Shown: positions 1 to 12,530, numbered from the stretch's first letter. The stretch: 59,305 bases of DNA from Oscillospiraceae bacterium (GCA_017460835.1 JAFUAD010000053.1:1-59305), one strand, 5' to 3'. Made by a program: numbers and translations. The notes: generated from the sequence alone by a model not told the origin.

Positions 1-142
1 AGTCAGATCTTTCGTCAGATTGTATGAAAACGACGCCGCTGGGCTGTCGCCCAGCAAGGAGTTTTCGTGCAAGATGACGAAAAAGCTGCAAGCAGATGTG
101 CCGCCAAGCCGTCAGGCGGGCTTTGTGCGGTGTTGCCTTTAA
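1..142. repeat. MITE-like palindromic element, copy 1 (left end outside window)
   Basis: Positions 70-139 match 39490-39560 almost base for base, and the right end (120-142) is the same terminal sequence, GCTTTGTGCGGTGTTGCCTT, that forms one arm of the terminal inverted repeat of the complete copy at 39436-39562. The left terminus lies before the window. Compared with the complete copy, this one carries about 40 extra bases (roughly 13-62) rich in short inverted repeats. It contains no credible gene; a 73-codon frame across it is not supported. The rest of 143-350 is AT-rich and I see nothing in it. Confidence 0.7.
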
Positions 143-351
143 TGTATACAGCACTTGGTTACGATTTTCATGTATCGTCTATAACTGAAATGCTTTGTGT
201 ATGTAAACTTCCGTGTAATACTCAACTTCTTCTGCGTTATATCCGTCAGTCACTCTCTCAGCAGATTTTTCAACACCCGAAATGTTGAAATTTGGCTTTT
301 TCGCCGGAGATATGATAGAGGATTTATCACTCAGTAATTGATTTTTCTGTA

Positions 352-768
352 TTGTATTGTTGTTATTATATTCTCTTTATGATCGACACCTCCGGCAGCA
401 TGAGCGATGAGATGATCACCGCAGCGTATTCCGAGATCAAGGGCGCGATTGATCAGTTCAACGGGAAACTGCGCGGCTGGCTCGGCTTTTTCGATGCTGA
501 GGTTGTTCCGCCGAAGCCTTTTTCAGACGTAGAGGAATTCCGGACAATCCGTCCAAAGGGCGGCGGCGGTACGCGCTTTGATATTATTTTTTCGTATGTA
601 CGCGAAAACATGCAGGAAACGCTCCCCGTGAACATCATCATCCTGACAGACGGCTATGCGCCGTTTCCGGAGGAAAAGGAAGCGATGGGCATTCCTGTAC
701 TCTGGCTGCTGAATAATGAGGAGATCAAGCCGCCGTGGGGCAGAATCGCCCGCATTCAGGTATCATGA
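352..768 (+). pseudogene. C-terminal fragment of a VWA-like (DUF2201/COG3864-type) metallopeptidase-associated protein
   Basis: The frame encodes the VWA-like domain typical of the C-terminal half of COG3864/DUF2201 proteins: a MIDAS-type DTSGSMS motif, a GGGGTRFD segment and ILTDGYAPFP, ending in VLWLL. Full family members are usually around 400 residues, with an N-terminal HExxH-like metallopeptidase region that is absent here. Recognisable homology starts at about 373; upstream is low-GC sequence and a repeat element. The first ATG codons (352, 379) have no Shine-Dalgarno sequence. I therefore read it as a 5'-truncated remnant. The family usually sits next to a MoxR-type ATPase, and none is visible. 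Family assignment is fairly sure; loss of function is inferred from the missing half and start. Confidence 0.6.
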
Positions 769-775
769 AAATGCC

Positions 776-805
776 TTGACAAATCTCTGCTGTATGCGGT
801 ATATT
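776..805 (+). promoter_or_regulatory. Sigma-A-type promoter for the DUF1848 gene
   Basis: TTGACA at 776-781 and TATATT at 800-805, spaced 18 bp, sit about 40 bp upstream of the chosen TTG start at 847. A Shine-Dalgarno-like AAGGACGG follows at about 830-837. Confidence 0.7.
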
Positions 806-846
806 ATGTATTGGGAAAACTCACAGAAAAAGGACGGTGCATTGCA

Positions 847-1773
847 TTGATAATCAACACAGGAATGCGGACGGATATTCCGGCATTTTATTCCGAATGG
901 TTCATGAACAGGATCCGGGCGGGCTATGTTCTGGTGCGGAACCCGTACCGCCCTGAGTGGATCACGCGCTATGAGCTGAATCCCGATGTTGTGGACTGCC
1001 TTGCCTTCTGCACGAAGAATCCGGCGCCGATGCTGAAGCACCTTGACGGGCTGAAGGCATTTCATCAGTATTGGTTTGTCACGATCACGCCCTACGGCAA
1101 GGATATTGAGCCGAATGTTCCGCCGAAGGAAACGGTGATGCAGGATTTCATCACGCTTTCAAAGGCCGTCGGTACAGACTGCGTCGGCTGGCGGTATGAC
1201 CCGATTCTGATTGACGGCACCTATTCCCTTGATCGGCATATCCGCGACTTTGAGCAGATGTGCAAAACGCTTTCGGGATATACCCGTGTCTGCGTGATCA
1301 GCTTCCTCGATCTCTACGAGAAGGTTCTGCGAAATTTTCCCGAAGCGCGGTCAGTCACGCAGCAGGAGCGGATCGCCGTCGGCAGGCACTTTGCAGAGAT
1401 CGGCGGGCGGTACGGCATCACGATCAAGGCCTGCGCGGAGGGAACAGAGCTTGCGCCCTACGGTGTGGATTGCAGCGGATGCATGACAAAGGAAACCTTC
1501 GAGGCTGCGGTCGGTGCGCATCTCGATGTGCCGAAGAAGAAATCGCAGCGGGCAGCATGTGCCTGTGTGCTCGGGACGGACATCGGCGCATACGATACCT
1601 GCGGGCACCTCTGCCGTTACTGCTATGCGAACTACAACAGGGAAAATGTCAGGCGGAATATGCGGCTTCACAATCCGGATTCGCCGCTGCTTGTCGGCGA
1701 ATTGCAGGAGGGCGAGGTCATTCATCAGGCTGCACAGGAAAGCTGGGCAGACGGTCAGCTGACATTATTCTGA
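847..1773 (+). CDS. DUF1848 family protein (probable Fe-S protein)
   Basis: The 308-residue product starts MIINTGMRTDIPAFYSEWF, which matches the usual DUF1848 beginning (ISxSRRTDIPAFY). That is why the TTG at 847, nine bases after AAGGACGG, is preferred over the TTG at 811, which lies within the expected transcription start region. Near the C-terminus is the cysteine cluster CGHLCRYCYANYN, preceded by CACVLGTDIGAYDTC, typical of the family and suggesting an iron-sulfur cluster related to radical-SAM/photolyase-like proteins. The reaction is unknown. It stands alone behind its own promoter and is followed by a hairpin shared with the convergent flavoprotein gene. Confidence 0.85.
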   Translation: MIINTGMRTDIPAFYSEWFMNRIRAGYVLVRNPYRPEWITRYELNPDVVDCLAFCTKNPAPMLKHLDGLKAFHQYWFVTITPYGKDIEPNVPPKETVMQDFITLSKAVGTDCVGWRYDPILIDGTYSLDRHIRDFEQMCKTLSGYTRVCVISFLDLYEKVLRNFPEARSVTQQERIAVGRHFAEIGGRYGITIKACAEGTELAPYGVDCSGCMTKETFEAAVGAHLDVPKKKSQRAACACVLGTDIGAYDTCGHLCRYCYANYNRENVRRNMRLHNPDSPLLVGELQEGEVIHQAAQESWADGQLTLF

Positions 1774-1774
1774 G

Positions 1775-1811
1775 AAAAAAGACCGTCCGGGATGACCGGG
1801 CGGCCTTTTTC
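1775..1811. terminator. Bidirectional intrinsic terminator
   Basis: GACCGTCCGG (1781-1790) pairs with CCGGGCGGCC (1796-1805) around a GATGA loop, with an A-run before and a T-run after. It can serve both the DUF1848 gene and the convergent flavoprotein gene. A near-identical hairpin in the opposite orientation lies at 4607-4640. Confidence 0.8.
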
Positions 1812-1831
1812 AGATGCGATTCATGCTATTC

Positions 1832-2461
1832 TTAATCCAGATCGTCCCGGATGAAATGCGTTGCCTGCCACGGCTCCTTCTCCGGGAGGCCGAGCTGCTC
1901 CTTGCCGAGCGCAATGGATTTCATCAGAAAGCTCATGTTTCTTGCGAGCACGCGCATTGTCTGCATGCCCTCGGCATCCTTTGCCGCCTCGCCGGGCGCT
2001 CTGCCGTGTACGCAGTTCCAGTACTGGCTGGACGCGACCGGCATATTGCAGATCGTGAAATACTTGTTCAGCTCATCAAAGGTCGCCGTACATCCGCCGC
2101 GCCTTGCGACGACCACGCTCGCGCCGACCTTCATCGTCTTATCAAAGCCCGTGCTGAAAAACAGGCGGTCAAGACATGCGATCAGCGTCGCATTTGCCGA
2201 GGCATAGTAAACGGGTGTCGCCACAATAAGCCCGTCTGCCGCTTCAAATTTCGGCGCCAGCTCATTGACCGGATCGTCGAACACGCATTTTCCGAGCTCT
2301 GCGCAGCGCCCGCAGGCAATACAGCCCCGGATGCTCTTGTTTCCGATGTGGCAGACCTCCGCGCCGATGCCCTGTTCGGCAAAGGTATCAGCCAGCATTT
2401 TTACGGCAAGCGCCGTGTTTCCGTTTGCATGGGGGCTTCCGTTTAAGATCAGTACCTTCAT
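1832..2461 (-). CDS. Flavodoxin-family NAD(P)H-dependent FMN oxidoreductase (iron-sulfur flavoprotein type)
   Basis: The product is 209 residues and begins MKVLILNGSPHANGNTA, the FMN-phosphate-binding beta-loop-alpha of NADPH-dependent FMN reductases. A cysteine-rich stretch CIACGRCAELGKC (about residues 47-60) resembles the Fe-S motif of archaeal and clostridial iron-sulfur flavoproteins, followed by ADGLIVATPVYYASANA typical of the flavodoxin fold. The start at 2461 places the Rossmann strand at the N-terminus and has a GGAG upstream; a longer in-frame extension to 2515 adds only unrelated residues. Likely a cytoplasmic electron-transfer or quinone/FMN reductase; the substrate is not deducible. 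It is separated by about 20 bases from the decayed kinase upstream on the same strand. Confidence 0.85.
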   Translation of the reverse strand: MKVLILNGSPHANGNTALAVKMLADTFAEQGIGAEVCHIGNKSIRGCIACGRCAELGKCVFDDPVNELAPKFEAADGLIVATPVYYASANATLIACLDRLFFSTGFDKTMKVGASVVVARRGGCTATFDELNKYFTICNMPVASSQYWNCVHGRAPGEAAKDAEGMQTMRVLARNMSFLMKSIALGKEQLGLPEKEPWQATHFIRDDLD

Positions 2462-2483
2462 TGTATCATTCCTCCGTTTCTGT

Positions 2484-2971
2484 TTATTTGGATGTATCCT
2501 GCCCGTAATAGGCATTTTCGCCGTGCTTTCTGAGATAATGGCGGTCGAGGAGCGCCTGCTGCATTGCCTTCAGCTCAGGATTCAGCATCAGCGCATGAAA
2601 ATTCATGAACGCGGCTTCCTCCGTCACGGTGTTGCGCCATGTACGGAAGGGAACGAGCAGCCGGCCGCTGCCGTCAAATGCCATATATCCGTGCATCATC
2701 GCGAAATTTCCATTGCGCCGACCGTTTTCAGCGTCACGCCGAAGCGCTCCCGGACATTCCGCTTCAGATCGGCATAGCAGCCCTGCAAGCCGCTGAGGAT
2801 ATCCTCCTGCGAATACGTCCAGATGCCGTTTTCCAGCCGGTTTTCCCAGCTATATGAGCCCTCGGCAACCGTGCTCAGGTTCTTGCCGATCAGACATGCC
2901 TTGATGCGGGTCGAGCCGAACTCGATGCCGAGAAAGGTCCCGCCGCTTTTGATCATCTCTTTCATGCTCAT
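2484..2971 (-). pseudogene. FGGY-family sugar kinase remnant (ribulokinase-like), frameshifted and internally deleted
   Basis: The 5' part (2971 down to about 2700) encodes a normal FGGY N-terminus with GIEFGSTRIKA (ATP-phosphate loop) and [11 protein letters not shown]. At about 2697-2700 the frame ends at ISR-stop, while the next frame resumes with MMHGYMAFD and [10 protein letters not shown], which follow directly in intact kinases; loss of one base explains this. After TVTEEAA the sequence jumps to a short tail rich in [13 protein letters not shown], so roughly 350 residues of the usual ~500 are missing. It starts with an ATGA overlap on araA, the normal araA-araB coupling. Both lesions argue that this locus makes no working ribulokinase. 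Exact sugar specificity is inferred from the neighbour. Confidence 0.85.
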
Positions 2972-4428
2972 CTCCCAAGCCTTGCTTTCAGATCAAGCAG
3001 AGCAAGCTGCTGTTGCAGGGTATTCAGGTCGGTTTTACTGTCGATCACCACAAGCTCGGTATCCGTGAGCTTTGCAAACAGCCGGATATCATCGGCATTG
3101 AGCGCAGTGGATACAACCGCGTGATGCGCACCGCCCGCGTAAATCCATGCGGCAGCACCGGTGCTGAAATCCGGCTTCAGCCTCCACATCAGCCGCGCAA
3201 CCGGGAGCTTCGGCATCGGTTCCGGCTGCCGGATCAGCTCAATTTCAGCGCAGATCAGACGGAATCGGTCGCCCAGATCCACCAGCGAGACCTGAATCCC
3301 CTGCCCCGAAATGCCGTCGAATACCAGACGGGCGGGATCCTCCCTGCCGCCGATGCTCAGCGGATGCACCTGAATTTCCGGCTTTCCTGCCGCGAATACC
3401 GGCGAGACCTCCAGCATATGCGATGCGAGCTCCAGCTCGCTGTCCTCGGTGAGGTCGTAGGTGTAGTCCTCCGTGAAGCCGGTTGCGCCCTGCCGGTGCT
3501 CCGCCAGCTTATTCAGCACTGCACAGAGCGCTGCGGTTTTATAGTCGCCCTCCGGCCCGAACCCGAAGCCCTTTGCCATGAGATTCTGTGCGGCGAGCCC
3601 GGGGAGCTGCTTCAGCCCGTAGAGATCCTGAAAGGTATCGGTAAATGCGTGAATCTGCTCCGATGCAAGGAACCGGTCAAGGGCGGCCTCCGTCGCGGCC
3701 TGCTCGCGGACAGCGGCGAGATTGTCCGTAGCCATTGTGTATTTCCCGGTATATTCTGCCATTTTTTCGTCAATTTCAGCATCGGAAAGCGCCGCCTTGA
3801 TCTCGGTAAGCGCGCCGATTCCGTAATAATTGACATTCCAGCCGAAATGAATCTCGCTCTCCACGCGGTCACCGTCGGTCACGGCAACATCGCGCATGTT
3901 GTTGCCGAACATGGCAACACGCAGTCCGCGGCTGTAATCTATCGCGGAACAGACCTCGGCAAAGCGCCGAAGCTGCGCGAGCGTTTTGCCGCTTTTGTAG
4001 TAGCCCGCGGCGATCTCGCGCTGAATGCCGAGGCGTGTGCAGATGAAGCCGAATTCCCGGTCTCCGTGCGCAGACTGATTCAGGTTCATAAAGTCCATGT
4101 CGATCGTATCATAGGGCAGCTTATCATGATACTGCGTATGCAGATGGAGCATGGGCTTCCGCAGCGATTTCAGCGCACTGATCCACATTTTTGCCGGCGA
4201 AAAGGTGTGCATCCACATGATGACACCGATGCAGTCGCGGTCGGCATTTGCCCCAGTGCAGACCGCCTCCGCCTCTGCATGTGTGGTGACGACCGGCTGC
4301 CACTCGACAGAACACGGGAGCTGTCCGCTGAGATATTCTGCGATCTCCTTCGCATCCGCAGCCGCCTGCCTGAGCGTCTCTGCGCCGTAGAGATCCTGAC
4401 TGCCTGTGATAAAGTAGAGTTTTTTCAT
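2968..4428 (-). CDS. araA: L-arabinose isomerase
   Basis: The 486-residue product begins MKKLYFITGSQDLYG, the canonical AraA N-terminus, preceded by AGGAGG seven bases before the ATG at 4428. It interconverts L-arabinose and L-ribulose in the cytoplasm. The metal and catalytic residues of the family are all in place: Glu in FGPEGDYKTAA, Glu in GFTEDYTYDL, His in ASHMLEVSP, and His in AGGAHHAVVS. Length matches the family (~490-500). The gene overlaps by four bases the start of a broken ribulokinase-like gene, so the pathway's second step is lost here unless a kinase is encoded elsewhere. It is driven by a clear promoter at 4463-4491 that has been duplicated upstream. Confidence 0.97.
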   Translation of the reverse strand: MKKLYFITGSQDLYGAETLRQAAADAKEIAEYLSGQLPCSVEWQPVVTTHAEAEAVCTGANADRDCIGVIMWMHTFSPAKMWISALKSLRKPMLHLHTQYHDKLPYDTIDMDFMNLNQSAHGDREFGFICTRLGIQREIAAGYYKSGKTLAQLRRFAEVCSAIDYSRGLRVAMFGNNMRDVAVTDGDRVESEIHFGWNVNYYGIGALTEIKAALSDAEIDEKMAEYTGKYTMATDNLAAVREQAATEAALDRFLASEQIHAFTDTFQDLYGLKQLPGLAAQNLMAKGFGFGPEGDYKTAALCAVLNKLAEHRQGATGFTEDYTYDLTEDSELELASHMLEVSPVFAAGKPEIQVHPLSIGGREDPARLVFDGISGQGIQVSLVDLGDRFRLICAEIELIRQPEPMPKLPVARLMWRLKPDFSTGAAAWIYAGGAHHAVVSTALNADDIRLFAKLTDTELVVIDSKTDLNTLQQQLALLDLKARLGR

Positions 4429-4462
4429 CGCATACCTCCTGTGAAATGAGCTTTGCAGTTTT

Positions 4463-4491
4463 ATTATAGCATATTTTCCTAAAAATCTCAA
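4463..4491 (-). promoter_or_regulatory. araA promoter
   Basis: On the minus strand TTGAGA (4486-4491) is followed by a 17-bp spacer and a perfect TATAAT (4463-4468), about 35 bp before the araA start. Confidence 0.8.
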
Positions 4492-4630
4492 TGGGATAGG
4501 GAGAAAAAATCATAAAAAGAGACTGCCCGGGTAAAAAAACGGAGGCGGCAGCTTGCCGCTTATAGCATATTTCCCTAAAAATCTCAATGGGATAGGGGGA
4601 AGCATGAAAAAGACCGCCCGGTCATCCCGA
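4464..4630. repeat. Tandem duplication of the araA promoter / upstream terminator segment
   Basis: The stretch at 4464-4500 recurs at 4560-4596 (offset 96 bp) with one mismatch, and similarity continues weakly into the A-rich, GCCCGG-containing sequence after each copy. Both copies keep the -35-like TTGAGA; the upstream copy has lost TATAAT and retains TATAAG. The simplest reading is a tandem duplication covering the araA promoter and the terminator of the gene upstream, with later decay of one terminator. Confidence 0.75.
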
Positions 4631-4640
4631 ACGGTCTTTG
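4607..4640 (-). terminator. Intrinsic terminator after the surface-protein remnant
   Basis: On the minus strand the hairpin AGACCG...CGGTCT with a GGGATGACC centre is followed by a run of T. It is almost the reverse complement of the terminator at 1775-1811, suggesting a dispersed terminator family. Confidence 0.75.
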
Positions 4641-4647
4641 CGTCATA

Positions 4648-5214
4648 TTATTTCCGTTTTCTACAGATGCAGCAGGAAGCCGCTGCGAGAAGCGCTGCCG
4701 CCGCAGCAGCAGGCAATGCTGCGCCGGGTCCGCGGTCACCCGTCGAGGGGCCGTTTGCCTGCGGATTGCCGCCCGAGGGCGCGGGATTCGTTCCCTTCAG
4801 GATCACGCGCGTTTCGATATGCTCGCCCTTGTTGCTGCACACGCGCTTTTCGAGTCCGTCCTCGGTCGCGGTCGCGGCCTTCACGACCGTCCATTCGAGC
4901 CACTTGTGCCCGAACGCATCGACCTCCTCATCGTAGGTCGCATCCTTGCTCTTGCAGGTATAGGTTCTCGTGCCCTCCTCCTCGCAGTCCGGGTCCTTCG
5001 TGATGACGCCGTCATCCCAGTTGTGGTCTGCGGTAATCACGCCGACGACTGCAAAGGAATTGCCGCGCTTGTTTACGGTCGCCGCGCTGCTGACCTTGCC
5101 GCCCTTTGTCGAGGGCTTTGGCTGCACAAGCGTCAGATAGCGCAGATCGCCGAGGCTGTCCGGTGCCGCCGGCAAAACACAGCCTATGGAAGCATCCGCT
5201 TGCAAATTGTCCAC
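4648..5214 (-). pseudogene. C-terminal remnant of a cell-surface protein with Cys-containing repeats and a membrane anchor
   Basis: The frame encodes two short repeats of a type common in Firmicutes surface proteins (HNWDDG...DCEEEGTRTYTCKSK and HKWLEW...CSNKGEHIETR), a Pro/Gly/Asn linker, and an Ala-rich hydrophobic segment ending CCICRKRK. That is a C-terminal membrane anchor with a stop-transfer tail. The N-terminus has no signal peptide. In another frame an ATG at 5233 encodes MKKSQKQWTICKRML before a stop, which looks like the beginning of a secreted protein. I read this as a gene that has lost its body and its frame. The alternative is a short intact protein starting at the GTG at 5214. 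I do not recognise a specific function. Confidence 0.5.
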
Positions 5215-5233
5215 TGTTTCTGTGATTTTTTCA

Positions 5234-5262
5234 TTGTGAATTCAAATTCTGTGCAGTATAAT
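5234..5262 (+). promoter_or_regulatory. Promoter of the GH2 beta-galactosidase
   Basis: TTGTGA (5234-5239), 17-bp spacer, TATAAT (5257-5262), then an ~80-base leader to the ATG at 5351. Confidence 0.7.
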
Positions 5263-5284
5263 GAAGATATACAATGGGGGATAA

Positions 5285-10318
<5,034 letters not shown>

Positions 10319-10323
10319 AGCAA

Positions 10324-10366
10324 AGCGCCGCCGCACAGATCAAGCGTCTGTACGGCGGCTTCCTTT
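10324..10366. terminator. Bidirectional terminator between GH2 and surE
   Basis: GCCGCCGCACAGA (10327-10339) pairs with TCTGTACGGCGGC (10347-10359), followed by TTCCTTTT. It ends the GH2 transcript and can act on the convergent surE. Confidence 0.85.
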
Positions 10367-11109
10367 TATCGCAGAACCGGATACCCGATATTATTCACAA
10401 GCCCGACGGAGATGTATTTTTCCGTGACGGCGCGGAAATCGGTGCCGGGCTCTGCGTCCTCGTTCCAGTCGCCCTCGACCATAAACCGCATGCCGCCGTC
10501 CGGCAGCGTTTCCGTCATATTATAATGGTCGCGGTAGACCATCCCGGCAGAGACCGTTCTGTTCCGCAGAATGCCCTTGAATTCGGAGAGCGGGCAGCAC
10601 GGTATATTGACATTGATGATCTGACCGGGCGGCGGCTGCATGGGCAGCAGCTCTGTCAGCAGATCGTGCAGGCAGGCGTCCGTGACCGCATGGCAGTCCG
10701 CGGCATCCTCCGAAAACGCAATCGCCGGGATTCCCTGAAATGCCGCCTCAAATGCCGCGCCCGCCGTACCGGAATACTGGATATCCGATGCGACATTGAA
10801 GCCCCTGTTGATGCCGGAGAGCACGACATCGGGCTTTCGCGGCGTGATATTCAGGCAGCCGACCCGCACGCAGTCTCCGGGCATTCCGCTGCATGTATAG
10901 GCATGCACCCCGCTGACCGGGAATTCACACGGAAAAACGTCAAGATGCGTGTGCAGCGTGATTGCATGAGAGGCGGCGCTGCGCTGGCCGTCCGGCGCCA
11001 CGACCCAGACCTCCCCGAAGCGGGCTGCCGCCTCAGCAAGACGGATCAGTCCGTCCGCCGCTATGCCGTCGTCATTGGTAATCAGAATCAGCTTCTTTTC
11101 CGGTATCAT
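10366..11109 (-). CDS. surE: 5'/3'-nucleotidase SurE
   Basis: The 247-residue product (usual length ~250) begins MIPEKKLILITNDDG; the NDDG motif supplies the two metal-binding Asp residues. It also has SAASHAIT, the metal-ligand Asn in LSGINRG, and GTAGAAFEAA. SurE removes phosphate from nucleoside monophosphates and, in some species, short polyphosphate, in the cytoplasm. The ATG at 11109 has GGAGG at the right distance; an upstream frame extension to 11493 runs into the RNase P RNA gene and is rejected. The gene stands alone with its own promoter at 11137-11165. Confidence 0.95.
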   Translation of the reverse strand: MIPEKKLILITNDDGIAADGLIRLAEAAARFGEVWVVAPDGQRSAASHAITLHTHLDVFPCEFPVSGVHAYTCSGMPGDCVRVGCLNITPRKPDVVLSGINRGFNVASDIQYSGTAGAAFEAAFQGIPAIAFSEDAADCHAVTDACLHDLLTELLPMQPPPGQIINVNIPCCPLSEFKGILRNRTVSAGMVYRDHYNMTETLPDGGMRFMVEGDWNEDAEPGTDFRAVTEKYISVGLVNNIGYPVLR

Positions 11110-11136
11110 AGCACACCTCCGAAATGATATGCCCAT

Positions 11137-11165
11137 ATTATACCTGATTTCTCGCAGCTTGTCAA
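11137..11165 (-). promoter_or_regulatory. surE promoter
   Basis: Minus strand TTGACA (11160-11165), 17-bp spacer, TATAAT (11137-11142), about 28 bp before the start codon. Confidence 0.85.
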
Positions 11166-11187
11166 TCATCCGCCGAAGTGCATATAA

Positions 11188-11234
11188 GCAGCGCGGCGAA
11201 ATCAGAACAAGGCAGCGCAGCGAAATCAGGACAA
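11188..11234. repeat. Two tandem 23-bp direct repeats between surE and rnpB
   Basis: The sequence GCAGCGCRGCGAAATCAGRA followed by CAA occurs at 11188-11210 and 11212-11234 with two differences. It sits immediately upstream of both divergent promoters. No function is evident. Confidence 0.7.
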
Positions 11235-11238
11235 TTCC

Positions 11239-11267
11239 TTGACAAATCCGCACGGATGTGGTAAAAT
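11239..11267 (+). promoter_or_regulatory. rnpB promoter
   Basis: TTGACA (11239-11244), 17-bp spacer, TAAAAT (11262-11267), placing the transcription start at about 11274. Confidence 0.85.
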
Positions 11268-11273
11268 AGAGCC

Positions 11274-11640
11274 GTGAGCAGACTGCGCAGCCGCGGGAGC
11301 GTTTTATGCTTCCGAGGAAAGTCCGGGCATCACAGAGCAGGGTAACTGCTAACGGCAGCCGGGGGTGACCCCAGGGCAAGTGCAACAGAAATGAGACTGC
11401 ATCGGCGTCAGCCGGTGTAACGGTGGAAAGGCGGGGTAAGAGCCCACCAGAGGATGTGAGAGCATCCTGCTGTGTAAACCCTACCCGATGCAACGCGGAT
11501 TGGTGCAGGGCATCGTAACGTCTGCTCGGCGGATGTTCTGCAAAAGCGGCTTGAGCGCTCCGGCGACAGAGCGCCTAGATAAATGGCTGTGCAATGTATT
11601 TTCATACAGGGACAGAACCCGGCTTACAGGTCTGGTCACG
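11274..11640 (+). ncRNA. rnpB: RNase P RNA, catalytic subunit
   Basis: The region carries the universally conserved RNase P blocks: GAGGAAAGTCCGGGC in the 5' third and ACAGAACCCGGCTTACA near the 3' end, with CAGGGCAAGTGCAACAGAA and GGTAAGAGCCCACC in between. The ends pair as helix P1: GTGAGCAGAC at 11274-11283 with GTCTGGTCAC at 11630-11639, with one mismatch. The RNA with RnpA trims 5' leaders of tRNA precursors. Length of about 367 nt fits a bacterial RNA. Start and end are set by P1 and are good to within a few bases. Confidence 0.95.
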
Positions 11641-11642
11641 TT

Positions 11643-11673
11643 GCCGATGCGTCATTCCGGCGCATCGGCTTTT
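11643..11673 (+). terminator. rnpB terminator
   Basis: GCCGATGCG (11643-11651) pairs perfectly with CGCATCGGC (11661-11669), followed by TTTT. Confidence 0.9.
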
Positions 11674-11724
11674 CAGCACAGATGATCTGCTTTCTCATAT
11701 CTTTTTAAGCAGAAGGGAGCTTTT

Positions 11725-12384
11725 ATGACAAAGAAAACACTGGTTGTGATGCTCGCAGCACTGCTGGCGCTGGTGATGCTCGGCGGAATCGTGGTCCGCA
11801 TCCGGAATAGCGGCAAAAGCAGCGGCAAGGATGAATCCAGCACGATCGAGCTGACGCAGGCGATCATCATTCCTTCGGAAATGCCGGTCAATATTTCCAT
11901 CCCGATCCCGGCGGGCTTTTCGGAGACAAGCTCGGAAACCTTTGATAAATACTATGTCCGCGACGATGCCACGATCATCATTACCGGCGAGACCTTCCCG
12001 GTTCAGGCAAAGCCGCTCGATGAATATACGCAGAGCGTGCTGGCGCAGTATGAAAAATCCATTGATGATTTCCGGCTCATCAACAACACCGAATACGATT
12101 CCGGCGCGCCGTGCAGAGTGCTGGAATTCACCTATGCGCTGATCGGTGAGGATGCGCGGCAGGATTATCAGTGCATCACGGCGGTTCTGATCAAGGACAA
12201 CTGCTCCTATATCGTGACCTGCAAGAGCAAAAAGGAAAACTTTGATGCATACCGCGGTGTTTTTCTCATGATGATCGGGAAGATTACCATTGCGGATGCG
12301 GCGCCCGATCCCCTGCAAGGCACCGAGCCTGCGGCAGTTGACGGGACTGATTTTGTGGCAGATTTCTCAGGAACTGCACCGTGA
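11725..12384 (+). CDS. Membrane-anchored hypothetical protein with a PsbP/DcrB-like fold
   Basis: The 219-residue product has an N-terminal transmembrane segment (about residues 5-26, LVVMLAALLALVMLGGIVV) and a short Ser/Gly/Lys linker. An extracytoplasmic domain of about 140 residues follows, whose pattern (PSEMPVNISIPIPAGF, DDATIIITGETF, YRGVFLMMIGKITI) resembles PsbP/DcrB-like proteins of Firmicutes. It ends in an acidic, Pro/Thr tail. The start follows GAAGGGAG. The function is unknown. No strong promoter was found between it and the rnpB terminator. Confidence 0.7.
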   Translation: MTKKTLVVMLAALLALVMLGGIVVRIRNSGKSSGKDESSTIELTQAIIIPSEMPVNISIPIPAGFSETSSETFDKYYVRDDATIIITGETFPVQAKPLDEYTQSVLAQYEKSIDDFRLINNTEYDSGAPCRVLEFTYALIGEDARQDYQCITAVLIKDNCSYIVTCKSKKENFDAYRGVFLMMIGKITIADAAPDPLQGTEPAAVDGTDFVADFSGTAP

Positions 12385-12501
12385 TCGGATTGGTTTGTTG
12401 ACAGAATAGACAAAACCGCATAGTTTATCGTCAAAATGCACAAAGCAAACATGCAAAATAGCACATTCTAAACAATCTTTTTCTATTTTATAAAAATGAG
12501 T

Positions 12502-12530
12502 TTGACAAATCGCAAATTTGGAGTTATAAT
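12502..12530 (+). promoter_or_regulatory. Promoter and structured leader of minD
   Basis: TTGACA (12502-12507), 17-bp spacer, TATAAT (12525-12530). The ~125-nt leader to 12665 contains two hairpins: CTGTGCAG (12587-12594) with CTGCACAG (12609-12616), and GCTGCCGGG with CCCGTACAGC (about 12620-12643) just before AAAGGAG. The stretch 12385-12500 is AT-rich and I see nothing in it. Confidence 0.8.

Noticed and set aside
67-288. 73-codon frame at the window start
   Set aside because: It lies across the MITE-like repeat and AT-rich DNA, with no ribosome-binding site; the same frame is open in the other repeat copy only by chance.
11110-11493. N-terminal extension of SurE to 11493
   Set aside because: It would run through the surE promoter, rnpB promoter and the first half of RNase P RNA; the ATG at 11109 has a proper ribosome site and matches the family start.
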